A stretch of 64,000 bases of DNA, from assembly GCF_017068455.1 (NCBI RefSeq), contig NZ_CP070608.1:978501-1042500 (forward strand). The letters are read 5' to 3'. This DNA comes from Fulvivirga lutea. Lineage in GTDB: Bacteria > Bacteroidota > Bacteroidia > Cytophagales > Cyclobacteriaceae. Below are positions 25,682 through 34,178 of this stretch, in pieces. The notes under the pieces were generated by a model. The model did no database searches, was not told the DNA's origin, and saw nothing but the letters and a program-made list of their open reading frames with translations. The translations under genes and the position numbers were made by a program. The first letter of the stretch is position 1. Each line of letters begins with the position of its first letter.

Positions 25682-25735
25682 CATAAACTTTAAGTAACCT
25701 TTAATTGGCATAAAGTAGGTTACCTAAAGTTTATG
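25682..25735. repeat. Long inverted repeat between dgt and the MMPL gene
   Basis: Arms of 19 nt, CATAAACTTTAAGTAACCT and AGGTTACCTAAAGTTTATG, are reverse complements with one mismatch, separated by 16 nt. There is no T-run after it, so it is not a standard terminator. It sits 21 nt upstream of the TACCTTTG -7 box of the MMPL gene, where an operator could act. Confidence 0.75.
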
Positions 25736-25756
25736 CTCATTTCAGGGTAAAATCAT

Positions 25757-25764
25757 TACCTTTG
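25757..25764 (+). promoter_or_regulatory. Putative -7 promoter box for the MMPL gene
   Basis: TACCTTTG is a perfect TAnnTTTG match 16 nt before the ATG. The upstream 19-nt inverted repeat covers the region where the -33 element should lie. Confidence 0.5.
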
Positions 25765-25780
25765 TGCCTTCATTTTTGCT

Positions 25781-28216
25781 ATGTGGACTAAGCTGAGTCA
25801 TATTATCATTAAACAAAGGTTATTACTGGTCTCGATACTAGTACTAATCACTGCGTTTATGGGCTATCATGCTCGTAATGTGGAGATGAGCTATGACTTT
25901 ATGAAAACCGTGCCAGCTGACGATCCGGATATGGTTGAATTTCAGAAGTTCAAAGAACTGTTCGGGGAGGATGGAAATTTAGTTGCACTAGGAGTACTCG
26001 ATAGTGCTGTCTATGAGTTAGACAATTTCAAGAAATTCAACGAGCTGAGTAAGCAGCTAAATGGCATTGAAGGCGTTAATAGTGTTTTGAGCTTACCACT
26101 CATTAAACGTCTAGAAAAAAATACCGCTGAAAAGCGTTTTGATATAGTTCCAATTTTTGGAGATAACATAGCCTCCAATAAAGAAGAATTTGACAGTCTG
26201 TTACAGGTAGCGCTTGACCAAAAATTTTACAGCGGCCAGCTGCTTAATGAGGAAAATGGAGCTACACTTATTTTGGTTTCCATTAATCGTGAAGTGTTAA
26301 ACTCACCGAAACGATTAGAACTTACCGCGGAAATTCAAAAATACGGAGCAGCATTTGAAGAAATTACGGGTATAGAGCTGCGTTATGCGGGTCTTCCATT
26401 TGTCAGATCAGTTGTTGCAGGTAACGTGAGGAACGAAATGCAGATGTTTCTTCTGCTATCGGTAGTAGTTACAGGTATCATTCTCTTTGCATTTTTCAGA
26501 ACGTGGGATGCAGTTGTTTTCCCAATGACAATCATTGCAGTCGTAGTGGTTTGGGTCATGGGCTCTCTGGCATTATTTGGATATAAAATCACAATACTTA
26601 CCGGATTAATTCCACCTGTCATTGTCGTCATTGGTATACCCAACAGTGTATATCTCTTAAATAAATATCATCAGGAGTTTGAGAAACATGGCAATAAGGT
26701 AATGGCTATTAGCCGCGTAGTTCGTAAAATAGGTCTAGTAACACTGATTACTAATTTTACTACTGCTGTTGGTTTTCTAGTGTTAATGAGTACAGACATT
26801 ACCATTCTTCGAGAGTTTGGTATTGTAGCCGGAATAAATATCATGGCTACTTTCTTGGTGAGCATCATCCTTATTCCTGCTGTATTTTCATGGCTACCTT
26901 CACCGGGAGGTAAGCAATTAAAGCATTTAAGATTTAGAGGGATTGATTATGTGCTGACTCAAATGGACATCCTTGTCCATAGACATAGAATAGCAATCTA
27001 CTCTGTTACAGTTGCCTTGGTAGTAATTTCAGCCATAGGTATGTATAAGATTGAGGCGATCAGCTACATGGTGGATGATATCCCGGCAAAGAGTCAGATA
27101 AAGAAAGATCTTAGATTTTTTGAGAAACACTTTAGTGGCATTATGCCATTGGAGGTTATTGTTGATACTCAAAAAAGACGAGGAGTTATTGATCTGGATA
27201 ACCTTGAAAAACTGGAAGAGTTGGAGGAATTTTTGGGTGATCAAAGGGATATTTCAAACCCTGTAAGTGTCGTAAACTTTGTAAAAGCTTCAAAGCAGGC
27301 ATTTTATAACAATAACCCGGCTCGCTACAGCCTACCAAGTAATAGAGAAAAGAATTTCATTTTGCGTTACATGCGTAATCAGGAAGATAGTTCAGGATTG
27401 TTCAATTCATTTGTAGATTCTACACTCACTAAAATGCGAATGAGCATGCAAATTGCCGATGTAGGTTCTCATAAAATGGATTCCTTGATAAAGGGAGTTG
27501 TTCAACCTAAAATAGATTCAATAACGGCCGGAACGGATATGAAAATTAGCGTGACGGGGACTACGCCATTATTTATTAAGGGGAATAAATTCTTAATTAA
27601 AAATTTATGGTTTAGCCTTTGCCTTGCCTTTATCATTATTGCCATAATCATGGCTATGCTATTTGCCAATTTTAGAATGATCGTAATTTCACTTATTCCT
27701 AACGTAATTCCTTTAATGATTACAGCAGGAATTATGGGGTTTGCAGGCATTCCATTAAAACCAAGTACGGCATTAATTTTCAGTATAGTGTTTGGTATCT
27801 CAGTAGATGATTCTATTCACTTTTTAGCTAAGTACCGCCAGGAATTATTTGCCAATAAATTCTTTGTGCCATTAGCCATAAGTAAGAGTTTAAAAGAAAC
27901 AGGAGCAAGTATGATGTATACTTCTATTATCCTGTTTGCTGGTTTTATCATTTTTGTTTGGTCAGATTTTGGCGGAACAGTGGCTTTGGGAATTCTTACT
28001 TCTATTACACTGTTAATTGCCATGATCACCAATTTAATATTGCTTCCTTCTTTACTGATGACCTTTGATTCAGGAAAAAGAAGAAAAGATGTGCATCCTC
28101 TTATTGAACAATATGACGATGGCTTCTATCAGGAAGATGAAGATGAGGAGATTGATCTGGACCTAATTAAAGTTGTCGATACTGATAGTTCGGACAACAA
28201 AGAAAATAATTCATAA
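25781..28216 (+). CDS. RND-superfamily (MMPL/Patched-like) transporter
   Basis: An 811-residue membrane protein with the two-halves RND plan: a first transmembrane segment at about 13-33, a periplasmic loop to 215, then a bundle of five segments to about 370, and a second single segment near 407, loop, and bundle (about 615-765). The sterol-sensing-like segments GIPNSVYLLNKYHQEF and GISVDDSIHFLAKYRQE carry the conserved residues of MMPL proteins; the second Asp pair (VDDS) is the proton relay. The C-terminus is a long acidic tail. It likely exports a lipid or hydrophobic compound. IleS follows 18 nt later. Confidence 0.88.
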   Translation: MWTKLSHIIIKQRLLLVSILVLITAFMGYHARNVEMSYDFMKTVPADDPDMVEFQKFKELFGEDGNLVALGVLDSAVYELDNFKKFNELSKQLNGIEGVNSVLSLPLIKRLEKNTAEKRFDIVPIFGDNIASNKEEFDSLLQVALDQKFYSGQLLNEENGATLILVSINREVLNSPKRLELTAEIQKYGAAFEEITGIELRYAGLPFVRSVVAGNVRNEMQMFLLLSVVVTGIILFAFFRTWDAVVFPMTIIAVVVVWVMGSLALFGYKITILTGLIPPVIVVIGIPNSVYLLNKYHQEFEKHGNKVMAISRVVRKIGLVTLITNFTTAVGFLVLMSTDITILREFGIVAGINIMATFLVSIILIPAVFSWLPSPGGKQLKHLRFRGIDYVLTQMDILVHRHRIAIYSVTVALVVISAIGMYKIEAISYMVDDIPAKSQIKKDLRFFEKHFSGIMPLEVIVDTQKRRGVIDLDNLEKLEELEEFLGDQRDISNPVSVVNFVKASKQAFYNNNPARYSLPSNREKNFILRYMRNQEDSSGLFNSFVDSTLTKMRMSMQIADVGSHKMDSLIKGVVQPKIDSITAGTDMKISVTGTTPLFIKGNKFLIKNLWFSLCLAFIIIAIIMAMLFANFRMIVISLIPNVIPLMITAGIMGFAGIPLKPSTALIFSIVFGISVDDSIHFLAKYRQELFANKFFVPLAISKSLKETGASMMYTSIILFAGFIIFVWSDFGGTVALGILTSITLLIAMITNLILLPSLLMTFDSGKRRKDVHPLIEQYDDGFYQEDEDEEIDLDLIKVVDTDSSDNKENNS

Positions 28217-28234
28217 ACATAAAGGTAAGTAGCG

Positions 28235-31200
28235 GTGAAGTATAAAGAGTATAAAGGGCTCAACTATGCTGAGGTAGCAAACGAAGTACTAGACTTTTGG
28301 AAATCGAATAAAATATTTGATAAGTCAATTTCTACGCGAGAAGGAAATCCAACTTTTACATTTTATGAAGGGCCTCCTTCAGCTAATGGTACTCCTGGTA
28401 TTCACCATGTGATGGCACGTGCTGTAAAGGATATTTTCTGCCGATATAAAACACTCAAAGGTTTTCAGGTAAAGCGTAAAGGCGGTTGGGATACTCATGG
28501 TTTGCCAGTGGAGCTGCAAGTAGAGAAAGAACTCGGAATTACCAAAGAAGACATAGGTAAGAAAATCTCAATAGAAGATTATAATAAGAAGTGCAAGGAG
28601 ACTGTAATGAAGTTCAAAGATCAGTGGGATGATCTCACTGAGAAAATGGGCTACTGGGTTGATTTGGATGACCCTTATGTAACCTTTGAGAAGGATTACA
28701 TGGAATCGCTTTGGCACATCTTAAAGCAATTGTATGATAAAGGCTTAATTTATAAAGGATATACTGTACAGCCGTTTTCTCCTGCTGCTGGTACTGGCCT
28801 AAGTTCGCACGAATTAAATCAACCAGGCACTTATAGAGATGTAAAAGATACTTCTGTTACTTCACAATTTAAGGTGAAGAAAAATGACAGATCAGCGTTC
28901 TTATTTGAATCAGAGGATGAAGATGTGAGAATGCTTGCATGGACTACTACACCATGGACGCTTCCATCTAACTGTGCATTGGCTGTTGGAGAGAAAATCG
29001 AATATGTAAAGGTGAAGACCTTCAATCCATATACATATGAGCCAGTGTCGGTTATTCTTGCGAAAGATTTGGTGAGTAAGCATTTCAATTCTAAGGCAGA
29101 TAACATTGAACTTTCAGACTATAAGCCTGGTGATAAATTAATTCCTTATAAAGTAGTTCAAAGCTTTAAAGGAAGCGAAATCACTGAAGTAAGATATGAA
29201 CAACTACTGCCTTATGTTACCAATGAAAATTTAGAAGCGAATGCTTTCAGGGTTATTCCTGGAGACTTTGTGACTACGGAAGATGGTACGGGTATCGTAC
29301 ATACAGCCTCTGTTTTTGGTGCGGATGACTTTAGAGTAGCGCAGCAAAACGGAGTACCAGCTGTCTTAGTAAAAGATGAGCAAGGCAACGATGTGCCTTT
29401 AGTAGATAAGCAAGGGAAATTTGTGAAAGAGGTTACTGATTTTGCTGGCATGTATGTGAAAGAAGAGTATTACGATGATGAGACTCGCAAAGATCCAGAC
29501 TTTAAACCAACAGATGTACTTATAGCAATAAAGCTCAAGGAAGATAATAAAGCCTTCAAAGTAGAGAAATATGAGCACTCCTACCCTCATTGTTGGAGAA
29601 CAGATAAGCCGGTTCTTTATTATCCATTAGATTCTTGGTTTATAAAAACTACGGCTGTTAAGGATGATTTAGTAGCTCTAAACAAAACAATCAACTGGAA
29701 ACCAGAATCTACTGGTTCGGGGCGTTTTGGTAACTGGTTAGAAAACTTGGTAGATTGGAATTTATCTCGTTCAAGATTTTGGGGTACGCCATTACCGATA
29801 TGGGTTTCTGAAGATAAAACAGAGCAAAAATGCATTGGCTCACTAGCTGAGTTGAAAGAAGAAGTTGAAAAATCAATCAAAGCAGGGTTTATGTCAGAGT
29901 CAATATCTGACGACTTCGATTTACACAGACCGTTTGTTGATGATGTTGTGCTGGTATCTGATTCTGGTCAGAAAATGTTCCGAGAGCCTGATTTGATAGA
30001 CGTTTGGTTTGATTCAGGGGCCATGCCTTATGCACAATGGCATTATCCATTCGAAAATGAAGATACATTTAATTCCAATTATCCGGCAGATTTTATTGCT
30101 GAGGGCGTAGATCAAACACGAGGCTGGTTCTTCACGCTACATGCAATCGCTGTAATGCTTAATAAGAGTGTAGCTTTCAAAAATGTAATAGCCAATGGTC
30201 TAGTGCTTGATAAGAATGGCAATAAAATGTCTAAAAGATTGGGCAATGCAATAGATCCATTCAAAACATTAGAACAATACGGGCCTGATGCTACAAGATG
30301 GTATATGATATCAAATGCCAACCCTTGGGATAACCTTAAATTTAATATTGAGGGGGTCGCTGAAGTTCAGAGAAGATTCTTCGGCACACTTCACAACACC
30401 TATTCATTCTTTGCTTTATATGCAAACCTTGATGGTTTTAACTATAAGGATGGAGAAATTGAAGTTAGCAAAAGAACAGAAAGTGATCGCTGGATATTAA
30501 GTAAACTCAATACGCTTATCTCAAAAGTTGATCAAGCATTTGAGGAGTATGAGCCAACAAGAGCTGCCAGATTAATTCAGGATTTTACTATCGATGATTT
30601 AAGTAACTGGTATGTGCGGTTGAATAGAAAACGATTCTGGAGAGGTGAGTACAATGAGGATAAGAGATCTGCTTATCAAACACTATATACATGTTTAGCT
30701 AATATTGCTAAGCTTTCATCTCCAGTTGCCCCATTTTATATGGATAAGTTGTACCAGGATTTAAACGCAGTTACAGGTTTAGATAAAGCTGAATCAATTC
30801 ACCTTACTGATTTTCCTAAAGCGGATGAGTCAATAATTGATGAAGAACTGGAAAGTAAGATGAGTTTAGCTCAAACAGTTTCTTCATTAGTGCACTCATT
30901 ACGTAAAAAACACATGATTAAGGTAAGACAGCCTTTGTCAAAGATTTTGGTTCCGATACTAAACTCAGAATTCAAAAATCAGGTGAGTGCTGTGGAGGAA
31001 TTGATACGTTCGGAGGTAAATATTAAGGCCATTGAATTTGTAGATGATGAATCAGGAATTTTGGTGAAAAATGTGAAGCCTAATTTTAGAAAGTTAGGTC
31101 AGGAATATGGACCTAAAATGAAAGAAATAGCCGGCAAGATTAATCAGTTATCTGCTGAAGATATCTCTGAATTAGAAGCTAATAATGCATTTGAAATTGA

Positions 31201-31585
31201 AATATCTGATCAAAAAATCAATTTGACATTAGAAGATGTTGAAATAACTTATCAGGATATCCCTGGTTGGTCTGTAGCCACTGAAGGTAGAATAACTGTT
31301 GCTCTTGACATTACGCTCGATGATGACTTGCGTAAAGAAGGTATTGCCAGAGATTTGGTGAACAGAGTTCAGAATCTTAGAAAAGATATGGGTCTTGAGG
31401 TTCAGGATAAGATCAATATCAGCATAGAAAAAAATGAAGAGTTGGTAAATGCTGCCTTAGAAGCTAATAAAGAATATATCTGTTCTGAAACACAGGCACT
31501 ATCACTGGCTATTAAAGATTCTGTGACTGATGGTAATGAGTTGGAAATGGACGAATATAAAATAAAAGTAAAGATCGAAGCATAG
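28235..31585 (+). CDS. ileS: Isoleucyl-tRNA synthetase
   Basis: A 1116-residue class Ia synthetase. The N-terminal GPPSANGTPGIHHVMAR contains the HIGH-type motif, the editing domain holds TTPWTLPSN, WTTTPWT and DGTGIVHTA, and KMSKR at residues 664-668 is the KMSKS signature. A C-terminal anticodon-binding domain and a Lys/Glu-rich extension follow, without the CXXC zinc site of the bacterial type, which points to the eukaryote-like type 2 enzyme that is usually less sensitive to mupirocin. The start is GTG at 28235; no upstream ATG is in frame. lspA begins 1 nt after the stop. Confidence 0.95.
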   Translation: MKYKEYKGLNYAEVANEVLDFWKSNKIFDKSISTREGNPTFTFYEGPPSANGTPGIHHVMARAVKDIFCRYKTLKGFQVKRKGGWDTHGLPVELQVEKELGITKEDIGKKISIEDYNKKCKETVMKFKDQWDDLTEKMGYWVDLDDPYVTFEKDYMESLWHILKQLYDKGLIYKGYTVQPFSPAAGTGLSSHELNQPGTYRDVKDTSVTSQFKVKKNDRSAFLFESEDEDVRMLAWTTTPWTLPSNCALAVGEKIEYVKVKTFNPYTYEPVSVILAKDLVSKHFNSKADNIELSDYKPGDKLIPYKVVQSFKGSEITEVRYEQLLPYVTNENLEANAFRVIPGDFVTTEDGTGIVHTASVFGADDFRVAQQNGVPAVLVKDEQGNDVPLVDKQGKFVKEVTDFAGMYVKEEYYDDETRKDPDFKPTDVLIAIKLKEDNKAFKVEKYEHSYPHCWRTDKPVLYYPLDSWFIKTTAVKDDLVALNKTINWKPESTGSGRFGNWLENLVDWNLSRSRFWGTPLPIWVSEDKTEQKCIGSLAELKEEVEKSIKAGFMSESISDDFDLHRPFVDDVVLVSDSGQKMFREPDLIDVWFDSGAMPYAQWHYPFENEDTFNSNYPADFIAEGVDQTRGWFFTLHAIAVMLNKSVAFKNVIANGLVLDKNGNKMSKRLGNAIDPFKTLEQYGPDATRWYMISNANPWDNLKFNIEGVAEVQRRFFGTLHNTYSFFALYANLDGFNYKDGEIEVSKRTESDRWILSKLNTLISKVDQAFEEYEPTRAARLIQDFTIDDLSNWYVRLNRKRFWRGEYNEDKRSAYQTLYTCLANIAKLSSPVAPFYMDKLYQDLNAVTGLDKAESIHLTDFPKADESIIDEELESKMSLAQTVSSLVHSLRKKHMIKVRQPLSKILVPILNSEFKNQVSAVEELIRSEVNIKAIEFVDDESGILVKNVKPNFRKLGQEYGPKMKEIAGKINQLSAEDISELEANNAFEIEISDQKINLTLEDVEITYQDIPGWSVATEGRITVALDITLDDDLRKEGIARDLVNRVQNLRKDMGLEVQDKINISIEKNEELVNAALEANKEYICSETQALSLAIKDSVTDGNELEMDEYKIKVKIEA

Positions 31586-31586
31586 A

Positions 31587-32237
31587 ATGAAGCTAGACCC
31601 AAAAATCTTAAAGTACTTCTTAGTTGCGTTAGTAGTGATCATCATTGATCAAGCATCTAAAATGCTTGTGCATAATAACATGATGATGGGCACAGCAGGT
31701 GAAATTGATGTTATTGGCGATTGGTTTAAACTGCACTATTTGCTGAATCCAGGCATGGCCTTTGGTTTGAAATCCAGCCATGAGTATGGAAAGCTTTTAC
31801 TCACACTGTTCAGGTTGGTGGCCATGGTGGGTATTGGTTACTACATCTATTATTTGTACAAAAAGCAGGCGCATACCGGATTGCTTTGGTGCATGGGTTT
31901 AATCTTAGGAGGTGCAGTGGGCAATGTGATTGACAGTACATTCTATGGGGTTTTACTTGACAATGCCCCAGCAGGCTCTCCCACTCCTTGGTTTCATGGA
32001 CAGGTAATAGATATGCTTTTCTTCCCACTTTTCGATGGGTACTACCCAGAATGGATACCAGGTATTGGAGGTGATTACTTCCTGTTCTTCAGTCCCGTTT
32101 TTAACATAGCTGATTCTTCTATTTTTATTGGAGTCGTTATCATTCTAATATTTCAGAAGAAGTTTTTTGTGAAAGAGGAAGATGATAAAAAATCTGAGGA
32201 GACAAAAGAAGCAGTTGAAGAGTCAGTACTTGGCTAA
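31587..32237 (+). CDS. lspA: Lipoprotein signal peptidase (signal peptidase II)
   Basis: A 216-residue membrane aspartic peptidase with four transmembrane segments. The catalytic Asp segments are GGAVGNVIDSTFYGV and FNIADSSIFIGVV, and LLNPGMAFG is the conserved NxGxAFG region. It is longer than the E. coli enzyme (about 164 residues) because of an inserted loop (about residues 130-160) and a Glu-rich tail, both usual in Bacteroidota. It removes signal peptides from diacylglyceryl-modified prolipoproteins. The order ileS-lspA is widely conserved. Its TAA shares bases with the stop of the convergent kinase gene. Confidence 0.95.
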   Translation: MKLDPKILKYFLVALVVIIIDQASKMLVHNNMMMGTAGEIDVIGDWFKLHYLLNPGMAFGLKSSHEYGKLLLTLFRLVAMVGIGYYIYYLYKKQAHTGLLWCMGLILGGAVGNVIDSTFYGVLLDNAPAGSPTPWFHGQVIDMLFFPLFDGYYPEWIPGIGGDYFLFFSPVFNIADSSIFIGVVIILIFQKKFFVKEEDDKKSEETKEAVEESVLG

Positions 32238-32776
32238 CTATTGAGAAGTGCGTCAATAGCTTTTACGGCTTTCTTTTGGCGCTCATAATGTGAGCCAGAT
32301 ACTTCAATGAAGTTAGCTCCTCTTTGAATGAGATCATTTTTAAAAGTATCATAAAAGAACTCTCGTAGATGAGGATTTTCTCTCTGCGGGTCTTCATCCC
32401 AAGGAATGTCAATTCCGGTTAAAATGTGCAGATCATATTTTCTGCTATGGTATTCACGCAGTATTTCATCATAGCACGCACCATATTTGTGTTCACTCCA
32501 GATTTTTATTACCGAAAGATCTGTATCGCAAATAAGAACTTTGTTGGCCTGTTCAGAAAACTTATCCTCTAATTGAGTTTGGCCCTTTGCGATTTTTAAA
32601 AGGTCTTTCTCTTCATATGGCCTGTCCAGTCGATCAATATATTGTCGGGCATATTCCGGCACCCAGGCAGTATTGTAATACTTTGCAAGCAATGATGATA
32701 AGGTGCTTTTGCCAGTACATTCAGGACCAACCAGGGCAACTTTTATGATATCTTTTGCTTTGCTAATTTCTTCCAT
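32234..32776 (-). CDS. NadR-type ribosylnicotinamide kinase (AAA/P-loop)
   Basis: A 180-residue P-loop protein with Walker A GPECTGKST (17-25), VPEYARQYID and the DTDLSVIKIWSEHKYG segment, which together match the C-terminal ribosylnicotinamide kinase part of NadR; the adenylyltransferase half is absent. It would phosphorylate nicotinamide riboside entering through PnuC. I start it at the ATG at 32776, 34 nt inside the end of pnuC; the open frame continues upstream, but that extension is only pnuC read in another frame. Pairing with pnuC strongly supports the NAD salvage role. Confidence 0.88.
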   Translation of the reverse strand: MEEISKAKDIIKVALVGPECTGKSTLSSLLAKYYNTAWVPEYARQYIDRLDRPYEEKDLLKIAKGQTQLEDKFSEQANKVLICDTDLSVIKIWSEHKYGACYDEILREYHSRKYDLHILTGIDIPWDEDPQRENPHLREFFYDTFKNDLIQRGANFIEVSGSHYERQKKAVKAIDALLNS

Positions 32777-33375
32777 TCCAAATATCCGGCTACAGCCAAT
32801 CCAATATATACAAAGTAAAGTAACGAGTAAAAATAAATCCCCTTGTAAAAATAGATACCGGCTGCAAGTATATCTACCGCAAACCAATAAATCCAATTTT
32901 CTACTTTCTTCCTTGCAGTCAGCCACATGGCTGTAACACTTAATGATGTAGTGGCGGCATCCCAATAAGGTACAGAAGCGGGGATAAGGTTGGGGAATAG
33001 CACGTGAATGTTAGAAAGGAATAAGCCAAAAGCCAACACTCCAATGAGTGAGAGAAACAAATACACAACATTCCATCTTAATGAAAGCCACCTCACAACC
33101 ACCTTTTCTTCAGTATCTTTTTTTCCATAAACCCAGTAATACCAGCCATATATATTCAGAATTAGAAAAAATATATGCAGTATAAAATCGCCATAGAGTT
33201 GCTGTGTCCAGAAAATGTAAAGTGAAAGGAGTATGTAAGTTATACCTGTTGGCCAGGTGAAGACATTTTCCTTGATGAGAAAGTAAACACATAGCAAACC
33301 GAAGATAAGCCCAAGTGCTTCGGTGATGTCTATTGAAAGAAAGTAATCAAGGCTTTGCCGAAGTAATTCCGTCAT
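32743..33375 (-). CDS. pnuC: Nicotinamide riboside transporter PnuC
   Basis: A 210-residue membrane protein with seven predicted hydrophobic segments. The family motifs NIYGWYYWVYG and WIYWFAVDILAAGIYF (substrate-site aromatic residues) are present. PnuC carries nicotinamide riboside across the inner membrane by facilitated diffusion, driven by phosphorylation. I start at the ATG at 33375; a TTG three codons upstream is inside the putative -7 box. It overlaps the kinase gene by 34 nt, so translation is probably coupled. Confidence 0.92.
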   Translation of the reverse strand: MTELLRQSLDYFLSIDITEALGLIFGLLCVYFLIKENVFTWPTGITYILLSLYIFWTQQLYGDFILHIFFLILNIYGWYYWVYGKKDTEEKVVVRWLSLRWNVVYLFLSLIGVLAFGLFLSNIHVLFPNLIPASVPYWDAATTSLSVTAMWLTARKKVENWIYWFAVDILAAGIYFYKGIYFYSLLYFVYIGLAVAGYLEWKKLAKQKIS

Positions 33376-33381
33376 GGGCGC

Positions 33382-33389
33382 CAAAGATA
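33382..33389 (-). promoter_or_regulatory. Putative -7 promoter box for pnuC
   Basis: The minus strand reads TATCTTTG, a perfect TAnnTTTG match, only 6 nt before the pnuC ATG, which would give an almost leaderless transcript. A divergent box for the lipoprotein gene is 12 nt away. Confidence 0.45.
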
Positions 33390-33401
33390 TCCTATAATTT
33401 T

Positions 33402-33409
33402 TAGATTTG
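33402..33409 (+). promoter_or_regulatory. Putative -7 promoter box for the YwqK-like lipoprotein
   Basis: TAGATTTG is a perfect TAnnTTTG match 7 nt before the ATG at 33417. If transcription starts a few bases later, the leader is minimal, or the second in-frame ATG at 33426 is used. Confidence 0.4.
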
Positions 33410-33416
33410 TTAGACT

Positions 33417-34178
33417 ATGAATTTTATGAGGAAATCTAATCTTTTTCTGCTACTGGTGGCCCTTTTATTTTCTTCGTGTGATATGTTTGAATCAAACAAG
33501 AAAAAGGGTGGCAAGAAAATTAAAGATGGCGTTGTGAAGCAATACAGAGCCAATAATGTATTAAAAAATGAAATCACATATAAAGATGGTGTTCGCCATG
33601 GAGTAGCAAAAACTTATTATGAAGACGGTACTTTGAGGCAAAAGATTGACTATAAAATGGGTAAAAAGCATGGCGAGGCCATTACCTATTATGAAAATGG
33701 AAATGTATATCAGTCCACTCCATACGTAGAGAATAAAATTCACGGCATAAGAAAGAAGTATCGTCAGAATGGGAAACTCATGGCTGAGATTCCTTATAAT
33801 AACGACATGCCTTGCCAGGGCCTTGTAGAGTATTTATTGGACGGTTCGAAAAAGAAGAATTACCCCTCTATTGTGTTTAAAACTAATGATAACATTTTAA
33901 AAAGCGGTAAGTACGATTTAGAGATATTAATGTCTGATAAAAGTAGAAATGTCGATTATTATATAAATACACCCCTCTCTGAAGAGGGTTGCCTTGTAAC
34001 TGAATTTGGAGCCAGATCTAATTACAAACCTGGTGTAATGAAGCTGACTTACAATTTACCGGAGGGCACATTTGTGATGGAAGAAATAAAGGTGCTGGCT
34101 GTTGTGAAAACTCGATTGGGCAATCCGTATATAACACAGGCTAAACACAACCTTGCCATTGAAAATAGAGGGTTTTAG
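33417..34178 (+). CDS. YwqK/MORN-repeat lipoprotein
   Basis: A 253-residue lipoprotein with signal peptide ending in LFSSC. Residues about 45-130 hold repeated MORN-like units with the pattern KDGVRHGVAKTYYEDGTL, KMGKKHGEAITYYENGN and VENKIHGIRKKYRQNGK, as in YwqK-type proteins. The rest forms an uncharacterised beta-rich domain. Database names often call this family an antitoxin, but there is no toxin gene here, so I do not support a toxin-antitoxin role. It may bind peptidoglycan or membrane components; that is a guess. Confidence 0.8.
   Translation: MNFMRKSNLFLLLVALLFSSCDMFESNKKKGGKKIKDGVVKQYRANNVLKNEITYKDGVRHGVAKTYYEDGTLRQKIDYKMGKKHGEAITYYENGNVYQSTPYVENKIHGIRKKYRQNGKLMAEIPYNNDMPCQGLVEYLLDGSKKKNYPSIVFKTNDNILKSGKYDLEILMSDKSRNVDYYINTPLSEEGCLVTEFGARSNYKPGVMKLTYNLPEGTFVMEEIKVLAVVKTRLGNPYITQAKHNLAIENRGF

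Noticed and set aside
25682-25735. Interpretation of the 19-bp inverted repeat as an intrinsic terminator
   Set aside because: There is no T-run after the hairpin and the loop is 16 nt, so it does not fit a Rho-independent terminator; an operator is more plausible.
32777-32965. N-terminal extension of the NadR-type kinase up to 32965
   Set aside because: The extra 63 residues overlap the pnuC coding sequence in another frame and look like random Cys-rich sequence; the conserved protein begins at 32776.
33417-34178. Toxin-antitoxin role of the YwqK-like gene
   Set aside because: The antitoxin name of the family comes from automated annotation; there is no toxin next to it and the protein is a lipoprotein with MORN-like repeats.
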